Positions 33,867-42,444 of a stretch of 64,000 nt of DNA are shown one piece after another. The stretch is from Methylosinus sp. Sm6 (GTDB lineage Bacteria > Pseudomonadota > Alphaproteobacteria > Rhizobiales > Beijerinckiaceae). Under the pieces are notes generated by a model that saw only the letters and a program-made list of their open reading frames with translations, did not search any database and had not been told where the DNA came from. The stretch lies in NCBI RefSeq assembly GCF_019802345.1, contig NZ_JAINDZ010000002.1, forward strand, positions 124,001 through 188,000, in the 5' to 3' direction. How positions within the stretch are numbered: the stretch's first letter is position 1; the number at the start of each line of letters is the position of its first letter. The position numbers and the translations under genes were made by a program.

Positions 33867-35915
33867 CTATCCGGCGGGCTGTATGACGCCGGGCTCGCCC
33901 GGCGCTTCGGCCACGTCAGCCGAGAGAAAGTCCGGAAGCGCTTCGACTTCTTCTTCATCCGCCGCAGGGGCAGCCGCTTCGGGCATGCGCAGCGGCTCCG
34001 GAACCCATCCAGCGCCAGCGAGAAGGCGTTCCGCCTCCTTCGCCATGTCGCCTTTTTTCAGATGGGCGATGAGCTGCGTCGCGGCATCGCCTTTCGCCTC
34101 ACGCACCGCTTCGAGAATGCGCGCCTTGGTGACGCGCCCAAGATAGTTCTCGACCGTGGGCGCCCATCCGGCCTCCGCCATATCGAGGCCGAGTTGCCGT
34201 GCAAGCTGATCGGCATGCAGATAGCGGCCCGGCGATCGATTCCCGCGTTCGTGTAGCGCATTGACGGACAGCGATGCACAATACGCAAACAGCGCGGCGC
34301 GCTGGTCGGCATCGAAGGCGAGCAGCGCATCCCACAATGCGTCCGGGCTTTTCGGAAGCTGCCGCTCCCAATGCGCATGCTTTTGATCCAGGGATTTGGT
34401 GACCGCGCTGTCCTTCAGGTCTGGCCCCTGAACCACAAGGCTCACGGTCTTGACGTTGATGTCGAGACACGTCTTCGCCGCATGATAGAAGGCGTCGAGG
34501 CAAAGAGTATGCAACACCGCGACAAAGGCGATGTCGGGCTCATTCGCCAACGCCTCGCGCAGCGCCACGGTGCGATAGGCGGTGAGCTCGGTGATCAACC
34601 GGTCAGGCAATGGCTTGATGCCGTCTTCCTCCTCAGGCTCGGCGTCCCCGTCCTCGACCTTTCCGCCGACCGTAATAATGGCGACACGCGATGCAGGATC
34701 GTCACAGACGCCTGCGTGCTTTACATCGCCCTTTACGTCGCATGCTTCGTCCTCGCGTCGGATGTAGCCGCGTTCGATCTTGACGTCGCCGTCATTATCG
34801 ACGCTGAGAAAAGCGCCCGCCCGCACGACATCGGCGGGATCGTAGACGGCGGGACGCTCATCGAAGGCTTCGATCGCTTTCTCGACCTCCGCCATGCGGG
34901 CGTCGACCTCGTCCGGCACGTCCTCGCCGTCAGGGCATGAATCCGCAAGCTGTTCGAATTCCTCCTGAAGCGCATGATAGGTCTGCTGCTCCTCATCGGT
35001 CAGTTCGGGCTCTTTGCCGATGATGCGACGCAGCCGCGACGTGTGCCCATACGGAAAATCGACAGCGGCTTCGATCCATTTCCAGCCCTCGGCGTGAAGA
35101 GTCTCGGCTTCCTGACGGAGTTTGTCGGCGACGAGCCGATCGAGCAGCGCTGAATCCTGAAGCCAGCCTTCGCCATCTTCGTCGAAGAGATCGTGAACGA
35201 CGGCGCCGCCAGAGGATTCGTATAACGCGAGTCCTACGAATAGTGCGCGCTTGTCCGATGTGTGAACGGCACCTTCTGTCAATTGCTGCCGGATAAGGTG
35301 CGGCGACTTATTGTAGGAGAGCGTCGCCCACACGCGTTCCTGCCGCGCATGGTCGTCCGTCACAGTGAACGCCATGAGCTGTTCGAGCGTCATCTCGTCC
35401 TCGGCGTAAAGCTCCAACAGTTTCGGCGAGACGGATGCGAGCTTGAGACGTTGCCGCACGACCGTCGCGCTGACGAAGAACCGGGTGGCGATTTCTTCCT
35501 CGCCGAGACCTTGTTCGCGCAACGTTTGAAAGGCGCGGAACTGATCGAGCGGATGCAACGCCACGCGCTGCACGTTCTCGGCCAGCGAGTCTTCCTCGGC
35601 GATACCGTCGGTGCGGATGATGCAGGGAATCGCCTGTGTCTTGCCGAGCCGCTTCTGCTTGACCAGCGATTGCAGGGCGCGGTAGCGGCGGCCTCCTGCG
35701 GGTATTTCATACATCCCGGTCGGCTCGCCGTCGGCGCCGCGAACCGGCCGCACGCTGAGGCTCTGAAGGAGCCCACGGCGTGCGATGTCCTCGGCCAGCT
35801 CCTCGACCGAAATTCCGGCCTTCACCTTCCGGACGTTCGCCTGGGAGAGAATAAGCTTGTTGAAGGGGATGTCCTGGGCCTGGTTCAGGACGATTTTCGT
35901 TTGAGCGCTTGTCAT
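33867..35915 (-). CDS. ParB/Srx-domain protein
   Basis: A 682-residue protein. The N-terminal ParB nuclease-like domain shows the conserved IPAGGRRYRALQSL and EEDSLAENVQRVALHPLDQF motifs (residues about 70-125). A helix-turn-helix follows (GEEEIATRFFVSATVVRQRL). The long C-terminal part is plasmid-type, with an acidic middle. Partition ParB proteins bind centromere sites and CTP and work with ParA. No ParA gene is in the window, so this may act in regulation or replication instead. It is twice the length of a classical ParB, as is usual for this plasmid group. Confidence 0.85.
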   Translation of the reverse strand: MTSAQTKIVLNQAQDIPFNKLILSQANVRKVKAGISVEELAEDIARRGLLQSLSVRPVRGADGEPTGMYEIPAGGRRYRALQSLVKQKRLGKTQAIPCIIRTDGIAEEDSLAENVQRVALHPLDQFRAFQTLREQGLGEEEIATRFFVSATVVRQRLKLASVSPKLLELYAEDEMTLEQLMAFTVTDDHARQERVWATLSYNKSPHLIRQQLTEGAVHTSDKRALFVGLALYESSGGAVVHDLFDEDGEGWLQDSALLDRLVADKLRQEAETLHAEGWKWIEAAVDFPYGHTSRLRRIIGKEPELTDEEQQTYHALQEEFEQLADSCPDGEDVPDEVDARMAEVEKAIEAFDERPAVYDPADVVRAGAFLSVDNDGDVKIERGYIRREDEACDVKGDVKHAGVCDDPASRVAIITVGGKVEDGDAEPEEEDGIKPLPDRLITELTAYRTVALREALANEPDIAFVAVLHTLCLDAFYHAAKTCLDINVKTVSLVVQGPDLKDSAVTKSLDQKHAHWERQLPKSPDALWDALLAFDADQRAALFAYCASLSVNALHERGNRSPGRYLHADQLARQLGLDMAEAGWAPTVENYLGRVTKARILEAVREAKGDAATQLIAHLKKGDMAKEAERLLAGAGWVPEPLRMPEAAAPAADEEEVEALPDFLSADVAEAPGEPGVIQPAG

Positions 35916-36057
35916 AAGAGGTCTCCTCGACGGGCCAGCCGAAAGACTCTCTCTCGACCTTCAACCCTGTCATCGAGACGCCTTCACCCTCTTACTCTTT
36001 TGGACCGCCACCTTCGGCCACGAAAACTCCCCAAATATTGCGTTGCCGTTCGTCGGT

Positions 36058-38118
36058 TCAGTCGCTTCCTGCCTCCTCAGCAAGATTTGGATTTTCTGTG
36101 TCGTCGTTAATCCCCCAAGCTTCCAGAACTCCAGTAAGAGGAAACCGCTCGTTCTTGATCCAATCTGCATACGGCGCAGCCGTCGTGCTCCACGGCTGTT
36201 GCTTCGGAATTTTGATCTGTACTCGCGACGGGACGTGAACGGCACTGCCAAACACGATGGCTTCACCGGAAGCCAGTACTGTAACCTGATCGAGCAGACG
36301 TTGCGCTTGTCTTGGAATGATGCGCTTAAAATGGTCGATGTCGTCGGGGTTTTGGAGTCGATGAGAGAAAAAGTTTGCGCATTGACTGATTATCGTCGGG
36401 CTTATTTCGCTTGGCCGCTGGCTGGCGACAATGAGGGACAAGCCGAACTTGCGCCCTTCCTTTGCCACCCGCTCAAACGCTTTTCTGGAAAGAGCTTGAC
36501 CGCGATCCTCGCTTTGGCGGGAAGGTCGGGCATAATTGTGCGCCTCCTCCAATACGAGAACCCATGGGTTCGAATAACGCTGGCTTGCCTGCAACTTCTC
36601 CCTTGCTTCGAGCAAAATCCTGCCAATTGTCGAACAGATGAACGGCAAAGCCTCGTGCGAGAGCATAGACAGATCAAAAACAGTGATCTTCGAGGCTCCG
36701 GTTTCAAAGCCAAGGCTCCTGAACCATTTTCCCGTGCTGGTGATGCCCAACTCGTCGAAATTCGTGAAAACAGACCAGCGCCGGTCGGCCAGTCGTGTCT
36801 TTAACCGCATGCGCAGAGTCGTTAGATGCTGATCGATCTGTGAAGCCTCCTCCTGAGACGCTGCCGCTGCAAGAGTTGCCGTATTTCGAAGGGCGGCTGT
36901 CGAGAAATAAGTCGGTGTATCGCCGCTTCTGATTGATTCCGAAGAGGCTGGTGCCGTCGCAATCTTGTCCTCAACAGCGGCGATCAGCGGGACCAGCGCA
37001 GCATTGATCGCAACGCCGTTATCCACCGGTTCACCATAGAAGTTCTTGTATTCTTGTCCGGTCTTCACGAGATAAGGGGCAATCGTCGCCTTAAGCGGGC
37101 CGACGTCCAGATCGCTCCCTGAAAGGTAATTTTCGATAGCGAGGTAAATTGCCCTCGCTTGATTCTTCTTAAGGGCATTTAGCGGATACATCTGTTGGAT
37201 CGAGGCCAACGCCTCCGCCATGAAGTCGGCCTCGACCTTGGCTTCGCCAGCGGATTTTCCCTTAAGAAAGGCCCACCACGCCTTTAGTACCGGTTGCTGT
37301 GTCTGTTCGGACGCACTGAGCCACTCGCAAATTTCCTCCGAGTTCATCAGCCAGATCGGGACCGACAGCTTCTTGCCATTGACGTAGGCCTGATTTGGTT
37401 CTGGCGTATATGTCCGATGCTCCTCCGACAGGAATGCGTTGGCATATTCGCCATTGATGTCGAGGATGAAAATGTGGGGATCGCGTGCCCCCGCAGCGTT
37501 TACTTTTTCATTTTCGAGCACGCCGCGTAGAAGGCTGGCGACGGTATAAGACTTGCCGGACCCTGTGTTACCGACAATCGCAAGCGGGCGCGAGAAGAGG
37601 TCATTAAACGAGGCTTTGACTCGCGTGTTTTCGTCGCCGGTCTGATGACCAAGCTCCAGGGCAAAATCGAAGTCGCCGTCCGTCCAGCCCTGAGGGCGGT
37701 TGCGTTTTGGAGGCTGGCCAAAAACGCAGGATAGTATCTCCGGGTTGGCGACCTCTGCAGGGGTGTCCAGTGTGGGCAGCATCGTGATTCCGGCATCGAA
37801 TATCCATTGGCTCCTGCCCACCTGCCGGATGGTTCCAAGCAATTGCACGGACGCAATTCGCCGTGGTTTCGTCAACTCAAGAGATAGTTCGTCGTCCTGA
37901 GTAGGATCGTAGCTCTCGCGGGCTTCAAGATCCGAGAGGTTGCCGATGGCATGGGACCCGGCACCAAGGTCAAATGTTAAGAAGGAGTTGATGGCGACGG
38001 CCCGTTGGACGCCGTCCAGTGTTGCCCGCGATGAAGATTTGGCGTCCGGGGCAAGTTCGACCTTCAGGCGAAAGCCGCTGACGGAAACAACGTGCCCGAT
38101 GACGCGCGACTGCTCCAT
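36058..38118 (-). CDS. HerA-type ATPase, partner of SIR2
   Basis: A 686-residue HerA/FtsK-like motor. An N-terminal HAS-barrel-like region (RVIGHVVSVSGFRLKVEL) is followed by Walker A GNTGSGKS at 183-190, ILDINGEYANAF, Walker B LVLEEAHNYARP near 530 and the sensor segment LSLIVASQRPSEISPTIISQ. HerA proteins form hexamers; with SIR2 they form a known anti-phage complex that depletes NAD+ or cuts DNA. The ATG at 38118 shares one base with the SIR2 stop (TGATG), with GGAGG before it. It is the last of seven genes in this operon. Confidence 0.9.
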   Translation of the reverse strand: MEQSRVIGHVVSVSGFRLKVELAPDAKSSSRATLDGVQRAVAINSFLTFDLGAGSHAIGNLSDLEARESYDPTQDDELSLELTKPRRIASVQLLGTIRQVGRSQWIFDAGITMLPTLDTPAEVANPEILSCVFGQPPKRNRPQGWTDGDFDFALELGHQTGDENTRVKASFNDLFSRPLAIVGNTGSGKSYTVASLLRGVLENEKVNAAGARDPHIFILDINGEYANAFLSEEHRTYTPEPNQAYVNGKKLSVPIWLMNSEEICEWLSASEQTQQPVLKAWWAFLKGKSAGEAKVEADFMAEALASIQQMYPLNALKKNQARAIYLAIENYLSGSDLDVGPLKATIAPYLVKTGQEYKNFYGEPVDNGVAINAALVPLIAAVEDKIATAPASSESIRSGDTPTYFSTAALRNTATLAAAASQEEASQIDQHLTTLRMRLKTRLADRRWSVFTNFDELGITSTGKWFRSLGFETGASKITVFDLSMLSHEALPFICSTIGRILLEAREKLQASQRYSNPWVLVLEEAHNYARPSRQSEDRGQALSRKAFERVAKEGRKFGLSLIVASQRPSEISPTIISQCANFFSHRLQNPDDIDHFKRIIPRQAQRLLDQVTVLASGEAIVFGSAVHVPSRVQIKIPKQQPWSTTAAPYADWIKNERFPLTGVLEAWGINDDTENPNLAEEAGSD

Positions 38119-39488
38119 CAAGCCTCCACCGGCCCGTCTTTGGCCTTCTTGAGCTGATCTTCGAAAGCCCGTAGGCGCTTATAGTCGTCAAGCCACTTCA
38201 CATCGGGCATGACGTTTTGCGCGAAGTCGGCGAAGGTCGCGAGCTTGTAGGAGCATCCACGACCAGCTTCGACTCGCTCTGAAAGGACGAACGCTCGCTG
38301 ACCGAGGCTCTGATATCTCTTCACTCGTTCGATGATGGGAGCCGATGGATTCGGTTCGACAATCAGCATGACCAACGAAGGATTCATCAGAGCGGTTTCA
38401 ATGATGCGCGTGACGTGGTCGTCACCAAATCCGTACCCCGCGACAATCAAGAAGGTCTGCGGTTGATTCAAACGGGCGTGGAAGAGCCGGAACAAGTGAG
38501 CATACGGCATGTCCAGAGTTTGCGTAAACTTCTGGCAGGTCGGTAATATACCGAATGACTCGATGGTGTCGAACTCCGCGCTGACAAGCATTGCGGCCTT
38601 ACCTTTGGGCTCCGCAGCACGATAGGCTTGGGCAAAGGCTAAATCCTGGTGCTGCGCCCTGAAGCGATCCGCCTCGTCCATTCGCCAGTGGATCGAGCCG
38701 TGCAACTTGTAGAACTGAAGAAACTTATCGAAGCGGCGCACCCGCCCTTCGGCGACATCTCCCGGATAGTATACATCAAGACCATACACGGCGGGATCGA
38801 AACGAGAGTTGGCTTTCCCAGAAAATCCATCGAAATATTGAATGCCTAACTCTTCCATAGCCTGCTCGAAAAGCGTGTCATAGTTGAGCGTGAAAAGGTG
38901 AGTTCGCCCGAGCGTAGCATCTCGTGCAATAAGCTTTGCAAGAAACGGAATGTGGCCTGACGATTCCCCTGCGGTATTGGCGCCAGATAGTTCGCCACGA
39001 TCTAACTCAAGTGCGCATTCGGCAAATATTGCTTTTTCGATAAGCCGTCGAAGCTCCTTCTCGCCGGTAGCAGTGAGCAAAACATCATCTTTCCAATAAA
39101 CGGCTTTAATGGGTGATTTATTGCTGCTTGATAAGCTGGATGCATTAAAGACATAGCCAAGCCACTCTTCGAAATTGCCCGAGCCGAAATGATTGGTCTT
39201 TTTCCAGGCAATAACGGCTTTGGCTTCGTCAGTTAGTGGACAGCTTTCGACCGCTTCAAGAACCAAGCATTCAAGATTATTTACACTTGGCCCCGTCATC
39301 AGTCGGCCACCGGCCCCCACGGAACATCCCGCAGCGGTGAGGACAACCACGTTCTCCATCCGCAGCCAGTCGGCGAGCAGCGCCTGAATGCGTCGCAGGC
39401 CATCTTCCTTGCTTTTACCAGCAAGGAGATCTGCGCTCTCTCCCGCCGATACAGGGGAGATCAACTGGTACGGACACAGCTCGATCAA
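38118..39488 (-). CDS. SIR2-family protein, partner of HerA
   Basis: A 456-residue protein. The NAD-binding Rossmann core opens with VVVLTAAGCSVGAGG (residues 47-61). FTLNYDTLFEQA gives the conserved Asn-Tyr-Asp at 202-204, and KLHGSIHW gives the catalytic His at 263. VAGYGFGDDH (349-358) is typical of defence SIR2 domains. It probably hydrolyses NAD+ when activated. It starts at TTG, overlapping the Res stop, with a strong GGAGGTGAT ribosome site; no ATG occurs before residue 44. Direct coupling to HerA matches the SIR2-HerA system. Coupling to Res upstream is the unusual part. Confidence 0.88.
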   Translation of the reverse strand: MIELCPYQLISPVSAGESADLLAGKSKEDGLRRIQALLADWLRMENVVVLTAAGCSVGAGGRLMTGPSVNNLECLVLEAVESCPLTDEAKAVIAWKKTNHFGSGNFEEWLGYVFNASSLSSSNKSPIKAVYWKDDVLLTATGEKELRRLIEKAIFAECALELDRGELSGANTAGESSGHIPFLAKLIARDATLGRTHLFTLNYDTLFEQAMEELGIQYFDGFSGKANSRFDPAVYGLDVYYPGDVAEGRVRRFDKFLQFYKLHGSIHWRMDEADRFRAQHQDLAFAQAYRAAEPKGKAAMLVSAEFDTIESFGILPTCQKFTQTLDMPYAHLFRLFHARLNQPQTFLIVAGYGFGDDHVTRIIETALMNPSLVMLIVEPNPSAPIIERVKRYQSLGQRAFVLSERVEAGRGCSYKLATFADFAQNVMPDVKWLDDYKRLRAFEDQLKKAKDGPVEA

Positions 39489-42433
39489 AATATCACCTCC
39501 GCTAACGAAGTGACGACACTGAAATCCACCCCGATTGTTTCAAAATGCCTGCGACCACAGGCGATTTTCTGGTTTTCTTTCGTGCGCCGTTCCTCCGAAT
39601 CCAGCGTGCTTTTGGTCTCACGCACGAAATAGAGCTTCTCTTCACGCTCGGTGACGAAGGCCCAATCGGGATTGTACGAACCGATGGGTGTGTCGATCTT
39701 GAACCATGATGGAAGCTTGACGAAGAGCTTGACCGCTTCGTTGTGGTCCAGATCGCGAGCAAATTGCTTCTCGACCTCGGATTCGTATTCGATGGCGTCG
39801 AACAGAGATTTTTCCCGGTTCTGCACCTCGTAGAGGTTACTCAAATACCGGATAATTCCTTCTTCGGCGTCTTGTTCGATACGGCTTTGCTCCCAGTAGG
39901 CCCCGGCCACTTTCTCATATTTGATACCTTCCAGCATCAGGTCGTGCAGCGCACGCGAAATTTCCTTCGCGACCGCCGCCATGAATGCCTGCGGATTGAT
40001 CTTGAACTCAGGCAACCGCCCGGAGCGCTTCAATACCTCGGCGAGTGTGTGCCGAGTCAGCTCGGTTTCCTTCTGTAAGAAGGCGAGAATGTCGGGCAGC
40101 ACCCTGACTGGTTCCGCGTCACGCATGCGCGTGGCAATCTGCTTGTCCGCCGACACGCCCGCGTCGGTAATATCCACCTCGGCCACAGTGGTTGCGATGC
40201 GCGGCGCCTTGATCGGCTCGATCTGCCTTATGCGAGCCAGTGCGCGGTCGATCAGGTCGGCGGTGTTAAAAGTCACGCGGTAGCGCGTGCGAGGTTTGAT
40301 CTTCTCCCAAAGTTTCTGGAAATCCTCGCTCAATTGGACTTCCTTGCGGAATTTCACCTCTCGCCGATCCCGGGCGTTGACGATACGGTTCTTGAAGACC
40401 TTACTGTTGATCGCGTCCGTGATCGCGGCGCGAAGGTCTTCGTAGCCCTTGGGCACTTTCAGCTCGAAGTGCGGGTTCTTTGGGTCGAACTTATCCAGAA
40501 TGTCACCATCGGCGCTGATGTATTCGCCCGCGACGAGGCTGGCCCATATCTTCCTCGACTCGTCCTGCCCGATCTCGGCTTCGGTTCCGTCCTCGGCGCG
40601 TCGAACGAGCTTGGCAAAAGCGATCTTTTCGATCTTGCCGAAGCGAATGCCGAAATCCTCCTCGAATTCGGTCTGGAGTGATCGTGCGAACTCTTCATAA
40701 GACTCGTTGGCTATGACGGTCAGGCGGTTGACGGTTTCATCATGCACGCGCTCCCCCGCCGCGTTGACAGGCAGGCGCAGGCCGCGCCCGATCTCCTGCC
40801 GCTTCTTGTCGGCGGACTGGGTCTCATTGAGGGTGCAAATCTGGAAGACGTTTGGATTGTCCCACCCCTCCCGCAATGCGGAATGGGAGAAGATGAAGCG
40901 CAGGGCCACGGCGGGGTCGAGCAGCCGCTCCTTGTCCCGCATGATGAGGTTGTAGGTATTCTCGTCGTCGGCGGTATTGCCACGCGTGTCCTTGGCGTGG
41001 CCCTGCTTATCCTGCGAGAAATAGCCGTTGTGAACCTCGGCAACGTCAAAGAGGATCAAGTCTTTGTAAATCGGCTTGGCGGTCAGCTCACGATAGGCTT
41101 CCTCGAACCATTGGCCGATCTTGCCCAGGCTGGTGGTACCGCCCTCGTTGTAGATTCGGTAATTGGCGACGCGGTCGATGAAAAAGAGCGAGAGAACCTT
41201 GATGCCCTTGCCCTTGAGTGCACGCTCCTTCTTGAGGTGCTGCTCTACGGTCTCATAGACCTGAGCCTTCATGATGTCGTCAGCCTGGCCTCCGGTTTCC
41301 TGTCCGAGCTCAAGGAACCGGCCCTGATTGAATTCGACATATTCCGCGCCTGGGGTGCAGTCGATGTTCTGCACGATGTAGCCGTTGCGGTACGCCTCGC
41401 GCTCACCGGACTTCACGAACAGGTCGTCGCCCTGCTTGACCCACATCTTGGTCGGCTTGGGTCCAGACTTGCCTTCCTTGTGAATCTCGACGCGGGCGCG
41501 GATGCCGTTGGTGTTGTCCGTGGCGATCAGCTTGACATAAGCATCGTTGAAGTTGTCGTCGGAGCGGACCGACGCGACCTCGATCCGCTTCACGAGGCGC
41601 AGGTCGTAGGCCCGAATAGGATCGAGCTTGTAGACGAGGTTGTAGGGGTTCTTGTGCGTTGCGCTGTAGCGCAGCGTCACCATCGGGTTGAGATTGCCGA
41701 TGGCCTTGCGCGATTTTTCGGTCGTATCGACGCTCTGCGGCTCGTCGATGATGACGATGGGGCTGGCGGCCTGAATGAACTCGATGGGCCGCCGCCCGGA
41801 CATGCGGTCGTTCTCGCGGTTGATGACGTTGAGCTTCTTCAGCTCGTCCTCCGTCATGTCCGCTAAATCCTTGTCGGCCACATCCTTCTGGAAAGATTGG
41901 ATGTTGATGACCATGATCTGAATCTGGTTGCTGGTGGCGAACTGGCGCACCTTGCCGAGGCGCTTGCTGTCGTAAACGAAGTGGTCGAACGGCGCTTTGT
42001 CGTAGAGTGTCTGGAAATGCTCCTTCATCATGTCGATGCTTTTGAGCACGCCCTCGCGGATGGCGACGCTCGGCACGACGATGATGAATTTTTTGAAGCC
42101 GTAGGTCTTGTTCAGTTCGAAAATGCTGCGCAGGTACACATACGTCTTGCCGGTGCCGGTTTCCATTTCGACGGAGAACTCGCGCCCTGCAAATGCCGCG
42201 ACCTTCTCGATCCCGTTGGTTTCCTGAAGCCGGTGAACGTTCTTAAGGATTTCATCGTCCGGCAGGTTGAGTCGGTTGCCCATGCCAAGCTCGTTCTGGA
42301 ACAGCCCGCCGATCTGGATGGACTGCAATGCCATCGCACCGGTCTGCACGAAGGGCTGGCCATCGAACACGCCGACGACGGAATTGATCGCGTCTTGCTG
42401 ATATTGAAGGGAGGGGTCGAATTTGAGCTTCAC
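39485..42433 (-). CDS. Type III-like restriction helicase-nuclease (Res)
   Basis: A 982-residue protein. The SF2 helicase has Walker A METGTGKT at 90-97, Walker B DEPQ at 230-233, motif III RYSATH near 256, and motif VI QEIGRGLRLP. The C-terminal PD-(D/E)xK nuclease shows Asp923 in NPDWAF and Glu939-x-Lys941 in VRETK. Type III Res works with Mod, translocating and cutting at unmethylated sites. I prefer the GTG at 42433, which has GAGGGGG six bases before it, over a TTG at 42448. The stop of Mod overlaps this ribosome site. The frame appears intact. Confidence 0.9.
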   Translation of the reverse strand: MKLKFDPSLQYQQDAINSVVGVFDGQPFVQTGAMALQSIQIGGLFQNELGMGNRLNLPDDEILKNVHRLQETNGIEKVAAFAGREFSVEMETGTGKTYVYLRSIFELNKTYGFKKFIIVVPSVAIREGVLKSIDMMKEHFQTLYDKAPFDHFVYDSKRLGKVRQFATSNQIQIMVINIQSFQKDVADKDLADMTEDELKKLNVINRENDRMSGRRPIEFIQAASPIVIIDEPQSVDTTEKSRKAIGNLNPMVTLRYSATHKNPYNLVYKLDPIRAYDLRLVKRIEVASVRSDDNFNDAYVKLIATDNTNGIRARVEIHKEGKSGPKPTKMWVKQGDDLFVKSGEREAYRNGYIVQNIDCTPGAEYVEFNQGRFLELGQETGGQADDIMKAQVYETVEQHLKKERALKGKGIKVLSLFFIDRVANYRIYNEGGTTSLGKIGQWFEEAYRELTAKPIYKDLILFDVAEVHNGYFSQDKQGHAKDTRGNTADDENTYNLIMRDKERLLDPAVALRFIFSHSALREGWDNPNVFQICTLNETQSADKKRQEIGRGLRLPVNAAGERVHDETVNRLTVIANESYEEFARSLQTEFEEDFGIRFGKIEKIAFAKLVRRAEDGTEAEIGQDESRKIWASLVAGEYISADGDILDKFDPKNPHFELKVPKGYEDLRAAITDAINSKVFKNRIVNARDRREVKFRKEVQLSEDFQKLWEKIKPRTRYRVTFNTADLIDRALARIRQIEPIKAPRIATTVAEVDITDAGVSADKQIATRMRDAEPVRVLPDILAFLQKETELTRHTLAEVLKRSGRLPEFKINPQAFMAAVAKEISRALHDLMLEGIKYEKVAGAYWEQSRIEQDAEEGIIRYLSNLYEVQNREKSLFDAIEYESEVEKQFARDLDHNEAVKLFVKLPSWFKIDTPIGSYNPDWAFVTEREEKLYFVRETKSTLDSEERRTKENQKIACGRRHFETIGVDFSVVTSLAEVIF

Positions 42434-42444
42434 GCCATGCCCCC

